DNA from: Sepiola atlantica
Taxonomy: Eukaryota > Mollusca > Cephalopoda > Sepiida > Sepiolidae
Assembly (NCBI GenBank): GCA_963556195.1
Contig: OY744544.1
Location: 49,918,325 to 49,982,324 of the forward strand
Reading direction: 5' to 3'
DNA: 64,000 bases
Below the pieces are notes generated by a model. It was not told where the DNA came from and did not search any database. It saw nothing but the letters and a program-made list of their open reading frames with translations. The translations under genes and the position numbers were made by a program. Below, piece by piece: positions 11,689 through 23,099 of this stretch. Positions within the stretch are counted from its first letter, which is position 1, and the number at the start of each line of letters is the position of its first letter.

Positions 11689-12425
11689 GCGCCACTATTA
11701 TATAGAATAACTCGTATTAATGCGCCCCTGTCGTACCAAAGAACAAACATCATGTTCATTTATGTAGCGCCACTATTATATAAAACACAGATATTATTGC
11801 GCCCCTGTCGTATGAAAGAACAAACATCATGTCCATTTATGTAGCGTCACTATAATATAAAAGAACTCATATTAATGCGCCCCTGTTGTATCAAATAACA
11901 GAAATCATGTTAATTTATGTAGTGTAACTCTTATATAAAAGAACTCATATTAATGAGCCGTTGTCATATCAAAGAACAAAAATCACGTTTATTTATGTAG
12001 CACCACTATAATATAAAAAAACTCATATTAATGAGCCCCTGTCATATAAAACAAACATAATCATGTTCATTAATGTAGCGTCACTATTATATAGAAGAAC
12101 TCATATTAATGCACCCCTGTCGCGTGAAAGAACCAAAATCATGTCCATTTATGTTGCGTCACTATTATATAAAATAAATAATATTAATGTGGCCCTGTCG
12201 TATCAAAAGAACAAAAGAACATGTTCATTTATGTAGCGTTACTATTATATAAAAGAACTCATAGTATTCGCCTCTGTCGTATCAAAGAACCCAAATCATG
12301 TTCATTTATGTAGCGTCACTATTATATAAAAAATCATATTAATGCGCCCCTGTCGTATGAAAGAACCAACATCATGTTTATTTATGTAGCGTCAATATTA
12401 TATAAAATAACTCATATTAATGTAG
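11689..12425 (+). repeat. 78-bp tandem array, about 9.4 copies
   Basis: Units begin gcgccactattatata or gcgtcactattatata. They contain aactcatattaatgcg, cccctgtcgta, aagaac and catgttcatttatgta. Unit starts are at 11689, 11767, 11844, 11922, 12000, 12078, 12156, 12236, 12313 and 12389, a period of 76-80. It begins exactly where the 26-bp array stops. Confidence 0.96.
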
Positions 12426-13439
12426 TTACATAACGCACCGAAAACCATACGAAAACCACACGAAAGTCTATTAAACGTCTCTAATAAAACGAAAGCAATA
12501 ACGAAAACCACACGAAAGTTTAGAAGCGCTTTCAAACTGTTGTAACACTCTTTTCTGTAGGGCACTTTTAATATAATTCCTTAAGGGGCACCTTTATGGC
12601 ACTTTCAAACCTTTAAACTGCCGGTCCATTTTCAACAATTCTCGTTAAAACATCTGCTCTTTAACATTTTAAATTACGCATTTTAAACATAGTTCTCTTT
12701 TAAATTCTTTTCTCATTAAACACAGTTCATTAACTATTTTACATTAAACATTTTAAACATTGTTCGATAGAAATATCAAATTCAGCATTGTTCACCCTTT
12801 CCTTCGATTTTTAGTTCTTTCAGTTTTACAGATTAGGACCCAAAAAATATGCCCAAAAAGTTATCTTACGGATTTCTGCTTTACTGTTGGTCGTTGGTTT
12901 GCTTGCACACTCATCTCCGTTGCTGGCTCGTGAACGTAGTGGTGTACCTGTCTTGTGGGAAAATTCTGTTCTTATGCACGAGAGACAAAAACGCCCGAAG
13001 ACAAGGACTTTGAGAGAGATTCTATCTTTTATTACGCTTCGTTGTGGGGAGGGGGGTGCCCATTCGTTCCGCGATTCATCCATTCATTCTTTCTGCTGGG
13101 GCATGTGACGGGGATTTCTACTGGATCTCCAAGAGATCCAGTCATTACGACGAGCGATTACATTTTCAACCGTCCGGGTCGCTGTCAATCTCCGTAACTC
13201 AATTCAGGACCCACAGAGAAGGTTCACCGTCCAGTTCGCTGCTTTCTAATTTTTAAACCTTAGTTTTTCACGAAAGAAAGAGGTGACGTCACAGTCCTTT
13301 GTCCTGTTATACAGATCATCACCAGAACTGGGCTGACCTTTATTGAACTTCAACCCTTTGAAGTTGACCAGGTTTAACCAATTGTTATGATTTTTCGGAC
13401 TTAGTCATTCCGATGACATATGTGTTTGTCCTAAAATGG
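12426..13439. other. unassigned sequence between tandem arrays and a LINE relic
   Basis: The first 130 bases repeat cgaaaacca and acacgaaag words. 12880-13250 has higher GC and overlapping open frames on both strands, none recognisable. The 3' untranslated part of the minus-strand LINE at 13440-15700 may extend into 13250-13440. Confidence 0.4.
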
Positions 13440-15700
13440 ATGTCCTTTCGATCTGCACCGAACTCGAACTAAGTTCACCCCCTCTCATAATAAAAGCTAG
13501 TGGACCTACACACTTTTAGGCATACGGTATTTATAGCAAAGACTGAGACTAGCAACATCAGTTGAGGGAATGCAGAGAATAAGAAATGGTGGAGCCAACT
13601 AAATTATAGATACGCTTCTTAACCTTATACAACACCCCTCAAATTAGACAAACATTCACCAGCTCAAATATGACAACAGTACACAATATGGTAGTAGATT
13701 TGTAGAGATCAGGAATAGCTTCAATTGCGAGAAATTGTTTAGAACGATAGAAATAACTGGTTTACGAGAAGCAGAAAGGGCAATGGATCTAATATATGAA
13801 CTCCAAGAAAGATTTTATGAGAAAGAAAGAATAAACAGTTTCAAAGTCGATTTGATCTTCAAAAACAGAGCCATTCATGAGAATCTCAGGAGGAAAAGGG
13901 ACACGCCTTCGATTGAAATATACGAGCTGGGTCTTAACAGTGTTAAACGAAACAAGTCGTTTCGTACCCCAATTCAAAACTGAAGTAAAGTCAGCTTCTA
14001 GATCAACTTCATATTCCAACTGATCCCAGGAGATGGTCGAGTAAGAACATCAGAATAGAAAGTGCTATCACCAGGATAGATGGTTATCTTCTGAATAATA
14101 TTCATTAGAAGATCATTGCTCTGTTGAAGAAACACTGTTTGACATAGAATAGAGCCTTGAGGAACACACGCATTAATATGGAAAGAAGATGAGGAGACTT
14201 CATTGAGTCAGACCGATCAAAAGCATTTTTAAAGATAGGGACAACAGAAGACTCTTTATTACAAGAAGGAACGAAAAATTGAGACAGAGATTGAATATTT
14301 CGAGAAAATAGAATAAATTCAAGAGCACAATGTTTGAGAACGACAACAGAACTGGAAGCTTTAGACTGGTCAAGATCAATAAGAACCCTAGCAACGATTT
14401 TCGGAGTGATGATGACAGAGTCGAGAAAGTGATCAGTTTTCGAAGAAAGAATCAGGAAGAACAGCGTCGGTGTCATCAAGGGTGAAATTGTCAGCAAAAG
14501 GACGAGCAAAGAGATCAGCATTTTGCTTAGAAGATGAAACAACCTATGACTATTACAAAAGAGGAGGAATAGCAGATTTTCTTACTATTAACACCATTAT
14601 TTACGCGATTCTCCAAAAGTCACGAGAGCTAACCATTTGAGATGAGATAGAGTCACTAATCCTTTGAGAATATCTAAACTTGCATGCATTGCTTGATCTG
14701 CGGAAAGAGTGTCTGGAAACCTCAGAACAATTTCGAGAATATTGATTAAAGTAATGGTTACGATGGCCAATGTCAGAAGCTCAAACAGATGAACACCAAC
14801 GAGGAGAATGATGTTTAGTTTGAAACTTACGATGAGGAATGAAGTTTTAAATTCCAACAAAAAGACAGTCCGTGGCTTGTTTAGCAGCATCACTAGCAGA
14901 CATACCAAAGACAGAACGACCTCATGGTACATCACATCGGAAGCCGCGTAGTCCATCCCAATCATTCTTCTTGTAGTCCTCCTATGGAAGGGATGATCAA
15001 CAGAAGACTTATTAGAAAAATCAACCTTAACATCAATAGATGCACGATTAGAACAACCCGATGAACGAGAAGAAAAGGAAATATAACATCAGTCAGGAAC
15101 AGAAGTATCAAGTAAGGTCGGTTTATGAATGTCATTATTAAGAAAGCGTGTGAGTAAGGTGGCAATTTGGGACAAGTCATGAGTCAGAAAAAAGTTAAGA
15201 TATATTTTATAAGCTGGATCTGTGCGATTAACGTGAGAGAGCCAGTCAGAATAATGAACAGTGAAGTCACCAAAAACAAATATGGAGGTTGACACATGAA
15301 GCTGCAATTCATTATCAATACCAATGGATAGAACAGTCATTGTTAGAAGGGGAACTATAAAAGAAGAACAAATAAGGAGTGTGGTACACCAAAGACATGA
15401 GAGCGATAAAAATTCACCATGGGATTAAAGACTGGGGACACTTGCAATGGGGAGATCCCCGCACAGAATAAGAGCAATACATGGAAGAGTCTAAGCGGAC
15501 AAGGGGCAAATAGCCATCCACATGTAGATCGTTGGTTAGAAACATCGAGATTAGTCATACAAAGAGCGAAGATGCCAAGAGATATCCCTAATAGAAAAGA
15601 CTGAACATCAGGAAAATTTGACCTGAGACCTCTGATGTTACTATAGGAAATAGTAAGGTGTTTGTTGTCTCGATTTGTAGAGGCATAATAATAAACATTT
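13440..15700 (-). pseudogene. jockey-type non-LTR retrotransposon relic (endonuclease and reverse transcriptase)
   Basis: Read on the minus strand, the domains come in LINE order across several frames. The N-terminal APE endonuclease region (about 15300-15660) is followed by its core VFGDFTVHYSDWL (about 15240-15275), the usual GDFNxHxxDW site with N changed to T. An open stretch at 14105-14540 gives the RT start (DQSKASS, VLKHCALEF, VVPIFKNAFDRSDS). The frame at 13789-14019 gives the thumb (WGTKRLVSFNTVKTQLVYFNRRR), preceded by YPGDST in place of the catalytic YADDST. The C-terminal part decays to about 13440 (RIYNLVGSTISYSLHSL, VASLSLCYKYRMPKSV). Frameshifts and stops are frequent, and RT motifs A and B are missing, consistent with an internal deletion near 14080-14105. 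Confidence 0.85.
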
Positions 15701-16199
15701 GGAGAGACAGGTAGAATAATTTCGAGACAAACTACGTCCCGCGTTCAATTTTCTGGATGATTCCAAACAAGCAAGCTACAAAAATAAACCTTTCAAGGGA
15801 GAATGGGGAGAAAAAGGGCTACAAGGCCGGCTGACAAAAACGTCTACCCCTAAACTGGTTAAGTGGCTGACTTTGATTAAAGCCTTTTCAAAACCTATGA
15901 GTTAAATTGTCGTATCTCTATTTTCACACACATTTTATGTTTCACGTATTTCACCTGTGGTCTTTTGTAATTTTAGAGTTTTCTATTATTATAAATACCT
16001 CACATGGCGCATATTACAACTAGTATATGCAATCAATCTTATCTCATTTGCACCGATTCAGAGTACAAAAATCCATGTAAACATTGTATATAAGAAAATA
16101 CATCTTTTCCATATTTGACTTCATTAATTTTAATATGCTTAATTAGACGCACCAGCTGTTATGGCTGAGTGATATAGACGGATAGATTTAGGAATTACA
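15701..16199. other. unassigned sequence upstream of the LINE relic
   Basis: The part nearest the LINE (to about 15880) may be its 5' region, as it is less AT-rich than the flank, but I recognise no ORF1 protein in it. The remainder is plain AT-rich sequence. Confidence 0.4.
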
Positions 16200-16330
16200 C
16201 CCCGCACCGCCGCCATGATGATGATGATGCTGCTGCTGATGATCATAATAATGATGATGATGATCATCATCATCATTATCATCATCATCATCATCATTAT
16301 TATAATATCTCCACCACCCCCATGATTATT
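16200..16330. repeat. ATG/ATC trinucleotide repeat, partly self-complementary
   Basis: gatgatgatg-type units are followed by catcatcat-type units, so the two halves can pair. Minus-strand Met/Ile runs come from this repeat. Confidence 0.93.
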
Positions 16331-18902
16331 ATTCATGTTGTCTGCTATATAACTTTTACCTTAGCAAATAGTTAAAGATGCGTGTGATAGTATTAATAAA
16401 AAGATAATTCCAAGAGAACTCAGCAAAATTATACATTCTTTCAAGATCCGATTGAAACATCTGCTACACAAGTTGTTAAAGAGTTTCCTATTTTTCACAT
16501 TATACTCACAAACAGAAACTGCCAATGAATAAAAAGCGAACATATCTGAAGGTACCTACCAAGTTATGAGCTTGTGTCTGATCAACTGAAGCTGGATAAT
16601 CTTTCAGAAAGTCTATGGTGTTTAGAAGCCTTGAACACATCATAAAACGAAGATAACATTACTGATTACAACCCGTATAGCAGGAGCAGGAACATAACAC
16701 TTAAGAATGGTGGAATTCTTTTTTATTCAAATATGAAAAGGAATATTTAAAATAACTTACGTAATAATTACGTGATAACCTAGGTGACAATTACATTCTT
16801 AACAACCGATACAAGCAGTTGAAACTGTGATTCTTATAGTCATATTTGACCCACATAACCGACAATTATTTCCATTACTAGACATATCTAATGATACTGA
16901 ACCGGCAGTGACAATAGGGATAACAAAGTAGAATGATATATTAATATTGAAATATGTAACGTTCAAACAGGCGTCCGTAAATATGTCAGAAGTAAAAATA
17001 GAGGATATATTCACTTCTGAGAATAAACCATTAAACAAAATAATGAGGGGAAAAGAGTACGAAAAAATGAGTGGAAAAAGACCATTGCAGTGCGCTGAAA
17101 CGATACATATCTGTGACTTTCACTAATGGCGTAGTATTAATAGCCTGTGTTTGAGCTAATGAGTGTTGGAGAAATGCACAGCATCATAGGTTACTAGCTT
17201 ATCTACTCAGCGTATCCCGCGAGTCTTTTTGTTTTCATTTTTGTTTCGGTGTTAATCAGTATGGCGTTTTTACCTAATTCTTAAAAAAATTGGAAAGTAG
17301 AAGTAAAATGTTATTATTACGATATCGTTTGGTGTTTAAATTATTAATTTAAACCAATTGTTGTTAAGTTAATATTGTTTTAATCTCTTTTCAGAAAAAA
17401 ATTAAGTGTAAATAACTTCCTAAACTTGAAATCAATGAATTTTAAAGCCAGAAATGACTTTTTATTCGACAGTGATAAAAATGAATTACTTCACCCCAAC
17501 GAAATTTGAAAGGAATTTGGAAGCATCTCCGAAATCACTTTCAAATTTCCTATTAACTATTTATAAAAAAATTAAAATGACTGACTTATTTCCGATGAAA
17601 CCGAATTCCATTCTGGTGGATTTAATTTCAGAATACATTTTTTAAATAGATTTATTTTAAATTTCGTTTTATTGCACACTATTGCATGTTTACGTTTAAT
17701 ATATATTCGACTAAAATAAATACTAAAATAATAACCTGTAAGTTACGTAGACGCGAGAAAGACAAATACAGAAGAAGTGGTCTTATAATTTTATTAATAT
17801 CAATAAAATAATAGGAACGATAATGGTGTTAGTTATTGTCGCTGACAGTTTCTTTAATTAATTGTTTATCTCATAAGAGAAGATAATTAGATTAAGCTGC
17901 CTTTATGTTATACATTTTTTTTATTTCAATGTGTTTATGATTATTTTGTGAGCCAATTTATGTCTGACTCATGCGCCTTTATTTTGATTTCATATCGATT
18001 TCAGATGATTGCTTTGCATCGATAAGCCAAATTTCCCTTTTATGTTTGAAACACTCTCTCCGTTGACCACTACGTATCGGCCAGAGAAATATACGCACAT
18101 TACACCCGCGCATATTCTCCCTCACGCACACGCATATAGACGCATGCGCACAGACACAGACACAGACGCTGCCAACTTAGTGTATCTAAATCTATAGAAA
18201 TCCAGCATCCATATACTTGAAGAACGTATAGAGCGCACCTGCTAAATAAAATTAATTAATCATCATCGCGATTCTAATAAAAGTCCTTTTGGGTGGATTG
18301 GAGCATTTGTTGCATAAAGTCTACCTAAATGCAAGTCGCCATTCATTGAAATGTTGATGATTCATACCTAATAAACAAAGCTACAGAACAGGACTTTGGA
18401 TGAGAAGTTGTACGTTCGCTCGTTTCAATAAGCTACTTTGAATAAAGCCAAACGTCACGTGCGTTATTTTTGTTTTTTAGTTATTAATCTTTATCGAAAA
18501 TCGATTGATTAACGTGTGAAAAAAGATACACTTGCTATTTGTTGGCTTCATTTCATATTCAGCTAATGATTTTGAGGTATAAGAACTGTTTGATTTTGGT
18601 TGACTGAGTAAGGCGATTGATCTTATTCATTTCTCAATGGTGGGAGGGTAGTGCAACAGAAATGAGTTTAATCACCAGTTCACAGGTATTCATCCATTCT
18701 AAACCTGTTTTGGCTATTTTCCTTTTTCCTAAACACTCAAAACTCATCATCTTTTAATTGGTTGAAACATCCGACATTTCCTGTAACTGACAACAAAATA
18801 GTGTCTACTTCTCTTTGAATCACAGATCCGGCATTCTGATCCGAGATAGATTGGAATAAGAAATAATTTCACCGCTACTACTTTCAAATCGGACATGACA
18901 CA
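16331..18902. other. unique AT-rich sequence, nothing recognised
   Basis: About 2.5 kb without recognisable coding or repeat structure. Short frames on both strands have no family resemblance. A CA/GA-rich patch lies at 18120-18170. Confidence 0.45.
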
Positions 18903-18959
18903 CCTAACCCTAACCCTGACCCTGAACCATAGCCTAACCCTTACCCTAACCCTAACCCG
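18903..18959 (-). repeat. degenerate interstitial telomere-type repeat (CCCTAA)n
   Basis: About ten units, mostly ctaaccc with variants ctgaccc and ttaccc, appear on the plus strand. The G strand is therefore on the minus strand, opposite to the patch at 1099-1170. Internal and diverged. Confidence 0.85.
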
Positions 18960-19655
18960 ACACGCCACACCTATCTACACAAAAGGCGAACTCCTCCTCC
19001 TAAGTTTTCAAGATAGACTCGCATAACTATATCATGGAACTACATTAACTAGAATAATAAGCTTAGTATATTTCATCTTGATTGCCGTTTGCGTCGAACA
19101 TTCATTAACAATTCGACAGTTTATTTTATTTATCTAATGCTTGAAAATTATAGTAATAAAAAATAAAAATAGAAATGTAAACTACATGTTAAATAATTAT
19201 CCTTAATTATTTATATTAAAATCTTTTTTCTTCTCTAAGCACTCCATTACGTCAAACGGCCAATAATTCAAATTCTATCTGCAACAAACCGGTCCGGTGA
19301 GTGATGCCCTTAATTTGGGAGTTTTGAGAAGTGTGGACACACGGATGAATTCTGACTCGAGGAGTCTCATGGGTTAAATAAGAATCTGTTCGGGGTATGA
19401 GATAAAATTACATTTTGAGATGAGATCTCAATTATGGATGTCTTGGAGGATTGCCATTGTCTCCAAATTACTGCCTCTCTTTTCATCTTGGTGAAGTAGC
19501 CAATAAAAAAGGAATCTTCTGATTGCCCTCGATTACAATTAGTACACTTATTTATTTAATTAAGTACTCGAAGCATGAAAAAAACTTTTAGCGAAATGAC
19601 CGAATTCGGAAGTAAATGGCATAGAAAGAGTCCATATGCTATAAAAAAAGCCAAA

Positions 19656-19658
<3 letters not shown>
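18960..19658. other. unique sequence, nothing recognised
   Basis: Region 19230-19500 is somewhat GC-richer than its flanks, but no family is recognisable in six frames. Confidence 0.4.

Positions 19659-19716
<58 letters not shown>
19659..19716. repeat. (TA)n microsatellite
   Basis: About 29 uninterrupted TA units. A 94-codon frame through it is an artefact. Confidence 0.97.
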
Positions 19717-19720
<4 letters not shown>

Positions 19721-21083
19721 CTCTAATGTCATACAACATTATAAGTGGAAGAAGTATTTAAAGATTTTTATTGAGTTATTTTTATACATAACACGACCGT
19801 TAATCCTCATTTCATGCAGAATCAACAACAAAAATAGTAAACATAATACTATCTTTTAACTCTTGATACACTAGTTCATAGGAGAAGGGAACTTGAAAAC
19901 ATTACTAAATTAACTAAACTAAGTAATTGTATCAGTATAACAGTAATCAAATATCGAATAAACAAAGAGACAATTAGTATTTATTGATTTCAATCGAATA
20001 ATCACATAACACACAACTTATCTTAAGATATAAAAATAATCTTTTAGAATCATTGTAAGAGAAAATAATCGATAATTAAAAAGCATCAGAGTAATCTACT
20101 CTTACAATATTTAATTGCCAAGTTTATTACTGGAAATTTTAAAAAATGAAACTCATCATTAGTTCAATTCTTATTTAAGGGAAGTCACTGGACGTACATA
20201 CCCGTAAATAATACATCTAATTGCCTGTTTTTAATATTATGCATTTTTTACACTGTCACATCGCTAAATAACTATTAATTGAGGGATCACAAACATATTT
20301 AAATTAGATATGTAAGTGGAAAATCAAATACATTTATACAGACTCTGATTTTTTGTACTTAACTTATAGTTTTTGAGATACTATTAACGTTAGAATCTGT
20401 TTTGATAAGTTTTGACAATGGATTGAGTTCGCATGATCTGGAAGAATCGCTATTTGGAAAATATTTAATATGTCTTTTTTGTTGTTCTGTTTTCAATTTG
20501 ATAATTTTCCGGTATAAATAGACTTCCTTGGATAACATTGTTTTTGTTTTGTTAATGCCTATTTAATATAATATTAAACGAAACTGTGTATAACTGCAAT
20601 CACATCTCTAACGAGCATGATGGCAAGTGTGTGTGGGTATTAGTATGATGTTGTACTAGCACATCCGCTAAATTGGTAATCAGTATATTGGATGTCACGA
20701 GCGAGTGTAATCATTTGCTTAATTCAAGAGCCTAAAGTTTTACGGCCAGTATTAAAAGTTTAATGGTAAGTAAACCATTCTTTAAGATTATCAAGCGTAT
20801 GATGGTTATTTAAGTTCATATATTGTAGTGTTTTGTTTTAACATTTTATGCCAGTTGATGCACATTTGTAGCGTCATTTAGTTTGGCTCAATAAATATGT
20901 ATTTATTTCCCAAAATACTATGTATTACCTTTTTGAAACGTTTCTCACTTTTTCATACCAATATACAAAATAAAAGAATTTAAGGGTTATTTGATTTGTC
21001 TTTTTGCTTTTCTACTTAATTTTTACTTAACTCTATTTGCTCATCACGTGCTTTTTTATTCGCATCTTACATTTCTAATTGCT
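19717..21083. other. unique AT-rich sequence, nothing recognised
   Basis: About 1.4 kb with no open frame of interest and no repeat found by eye. Confidence 0.45.
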
Positions 21084-21400
21084 GAAGAAGAAGAAGAAGA
21101 AGAAGAAGAAAAGAAAGAAGAAGAAGAAAAAAGAAGATGAAAAAGTAGAAAAAGAAGAAAAAGACGAAGAAGAAAAAGAAAAAGAAGCAAAAGATAAAGA
21201 AGAAAAAAACAGAAAAAGCAGAAGAAAATGTATAAAAAAAGAAGGAAAAAGAAGAAGAAATAGAAAAAAAAGAAAAAAAAAGAAGGGAATTCTTTAAAAG
21301 TAAGTGGAAGATCAATGGGAGAAAAAGTAGTAGAAGTAAAAGACGACTTGGCGAAGAGAGAGAAGAGAAAGAAGACAAAGAAGAAGAAAAGGAATTGATC
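21084..21400. repeat. polypurine (GAA/AAG)-rich tract
   Basis: About 300 bases of nearly pure purine on the plus strand, starting as (AAG)n and decaying to gaaaaag mixtures. The Lys/Glu translation on plus and the Phe/Leu/Ser translation on minus are compositional. A homopurine-homopyrimidine tract of this length can adopt triplex structure in principle. Confidence 0.93.
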
Positions 21401-22012
21401 CTGAATCCCCCCCCACCCCCCAAAAAAACGACGATAAAATATTACCCATGATATCGACAAAGTAATAAAACAAATAATTTCCATATTTATTGAAAATGTA
21501 CAAAGGGAAATAATTAAGTCGTCTTCGATTAATTGAGCCGATAAATGTCTGTGTGGCCGGCATGAACGTGCGGAGGAGGGTGACATTCAAATAGCCATTG
21601 ATTGTTCCCCGGAGACTATGTACAATGTAAACAATGGCTACAGCAACAAAAAACATAAAATTGATTGTCTAAGACAATCACAATCATTCTCCCAGGAGAA
21701 ATGTTCTCATTATTTCTACCCATTCGTCAATTAGGTAATATTAATATTATCATAACTATAACACTGAGATAGGAATTTGTGGAACTCTCAAAGCGAAACA
21801 AGGGACAATCCGTGACATAAGGCTACCCAAAAGGGAAATAACTCTGTCATTATCTTCGCTATTGTTCTTAGTCGAAAAAGAACACGTAATTAAATTGTCG
21901 CTGAGAATGTAGCTTCCAGCGAGAATAGTAGACTGAAAGAATGTTTGCCGCAGAGAAAACAGTCCTTGTAATGGGTGATGATGACATCAACATCGACGCT
22001 ATCTATCAAGGA
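21401..22012. other. unique sequence with a C-rich run at its start
   Basis: ccccccccaccccccc at about 21409-21421 ends the purine tract. The remainder shows nothing I can name. Confidence 0.4.

Positions 22013-22093
<81 letters not shown>
22013..22093. repeat. (TA)n microsatellite
   Basis: About 40 TA units. It is the left-hand TA tract of the 22-kb nest of short elements. Confidence 0.97.
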
Positions 22094-22094
<1 letters not shown>

Positions 22095-22173
22095 CTTCTT
22101 TGTAGAATGGTAGGAAAAATCCCAGCAGAGTGCTCGATTAATTAAGAATTAAAGTTAAAAATTAAGAGCATAA

Positions 22174-22363
22174 TATTTATTTATTCTGGTACAGAAAAAT
22201 TAGTACAACATTCGTACCGTCGGTTTCAAGCACGGAAGGTCTTACCCATCTGGCTCTCTTCAGCTTCTCTCTGAAGCTGAAGAGAGCCAGATGGGTAAGA
22301 CCTTCCGTGCTTGAAACCGACGGTACGAATGTTGTACTAATTTTTCTGTACCAGAATAAATAA

Positions 22364-22366
<3 letters not shown>
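22174..22366. repeat. perfect palindrome, 94-bp arms and 5-nt loop (inverted pair of a short element)
   Basis: Arms 22174-22267 and 22273-22366 are exact reverse complements, with loop tctct at 22268-22272. Each arm is one copy of a short element running from gaagctgaagagagcc to gtaccagaataaataaata, so the A/T-rich tails point outward. A diverged single copy is at 56445-56540, also between TA tracts. Read from the loop outward, each arm carries CTGAAGA, then GAAACC, then CGGTA, the spacing of a hammerhead core (see findings). Arm identity of 100 percent implies very recent formation, gene conversion or a library/assembly fold-back artefact. Confidence 0.97.

Positions 22367-22426
<60 letters not shown>
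22367..22426. repeat. (TA)n microsatellite
   Basis: TA tract running from the AATA tail of the palindrome to the first base of the MITE. Confidence 0.96.
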
Positions 22427-22429
<3 letters not shown>

Positions 22430-22646
22430 GGTGAGCCAAAAGTAGGTGGACAGTAAAACATTTATTTAGAGATCACTTATACGTACAATTACATGTAATA
22501 AAACAATTATATTAATGAAAATTAAATATTATTTATCAACGGAAGTGTTTAAACTGTTTTCCTTCTTGATTTACACAGCTTTGAAGTCTGCCTCTTATGC
22601 TTCGACAAACATTTCAATATATGCTGCCCACCTACTCTTGGCTCAC

Positions 22647-22650
<4 letters not shown>
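22427..22650. mobile_element. MITE, 224 bp, Tc1/mariner-like, TA-flanked
   Basis: Terminal inverted repeats are 27 bases with 24 matches: left cagggtgagccaaaagtagg..., right (read on the minus strand) cagagtgagccaagagtagg.... TA lies immediately outside both ends, as expected for TA target-site duplications of the Tc1/mariner superfamily, though the flanks are TA microsatellite so the duplication itself cannot be proved. The inner sequence is AT-rich with no transposase, so it is non-autonomous. Confidence 0.85.
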
Positions 22651-22733
<83 letters not shown>

Positions 22734-22800
22734 AGTTGCTGCCTAAATATTCATATATATCTATCTATATATATATATATATATATAAATTCTAAATATT
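22651..22800. repeat. (TA)n microsatellite, two runs
   Basis: A long TA run to about 22732 and a shorter one at about 22757-22787, separated by 25 bases of AT-rich sequence. Confidence 0.95.
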
Positions 22801-23045
22801 TGTTTTTTATATACATACGTATATGTTTTATCTTTATGGGAATCGTCAGTGTAGAGAAGAATCATTCACACCGTCGGGCTCGAACCCCGGAACCCGAGTT
22901 ATATTTGAAACTCAAATTCTAACGTCTTTGTCAACACGTCTGTTGTCAATAACTCGGTAAATCAGCAAGAGATTACTCCTACTTAAAGGCAGCTGACGTC
23001 AAGAGTTCAACTTTTTAAAGTAACATTGCACTGAAGCTACGATGG
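22801..23045 (-). mobile_element. tRNA-derived SINE, family 1, first unit of a tandem pair
   Basis: On the minus strand the unit contains a tRNA-like block with a pol III B-box-like ggggttcgagcc (complement at about 22875-22890), then the conserved 3' segment ttctctacactgacgattccc. It ends in a short hairpin region acatatacgtatgta at 22806-22820. The next unit starts about 296 bases away (matching points 22844 and 23140). Shared flanking words between units include gtcagctgc, cgagttat and ggaat. It is close to its neighbour but clearly diverged, so the dimer is not brand new. Confidence 0.82.
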
Positions 23046-23099
23046 TAGCTTTGTTAATACTACTCGTATTTGAGGGCGACAAATAATTAATTATATTTT

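Noticed and set aside
11033..11705. Three overlapping long frames with repeated Tyr-Ile-Ser-Pro-Gly-Arg motifs, looking like a repeat protein
   Set aside because: They are the three forward frames of a 26-bp minisatellite; all frames being open is expected and not evidence of coding.
10145..12425. Tandem arrays considered as a CRISPR array
   Set aside because: The genome is eukaryotic, units are contiguous without unique spacers, and there are no cas genes.
12538..13640. Possible long terminal repeat with primer binding site (tggtggagccaac at about 13590)
   Set aside because: No second LTR found, and the putative binding site falls inside the decayed C-terminal coding region of the minus-strand LINE.
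13735..13983. Plus-strand open frame whose product (EITGLREAERAMDLIYEL) resembles the end of a KH domain
   Set aside because: The opposite strand over the same bases encodes the jockey RT thumb and its continuation in the correct LINE order, so the plus frame is an antisense shadow.
21056..21586. Minus-strand 176-codon frame and plus-strand Lys/Glu-rich frame
   Set aside because: Compositional translation of the polypurine tract.
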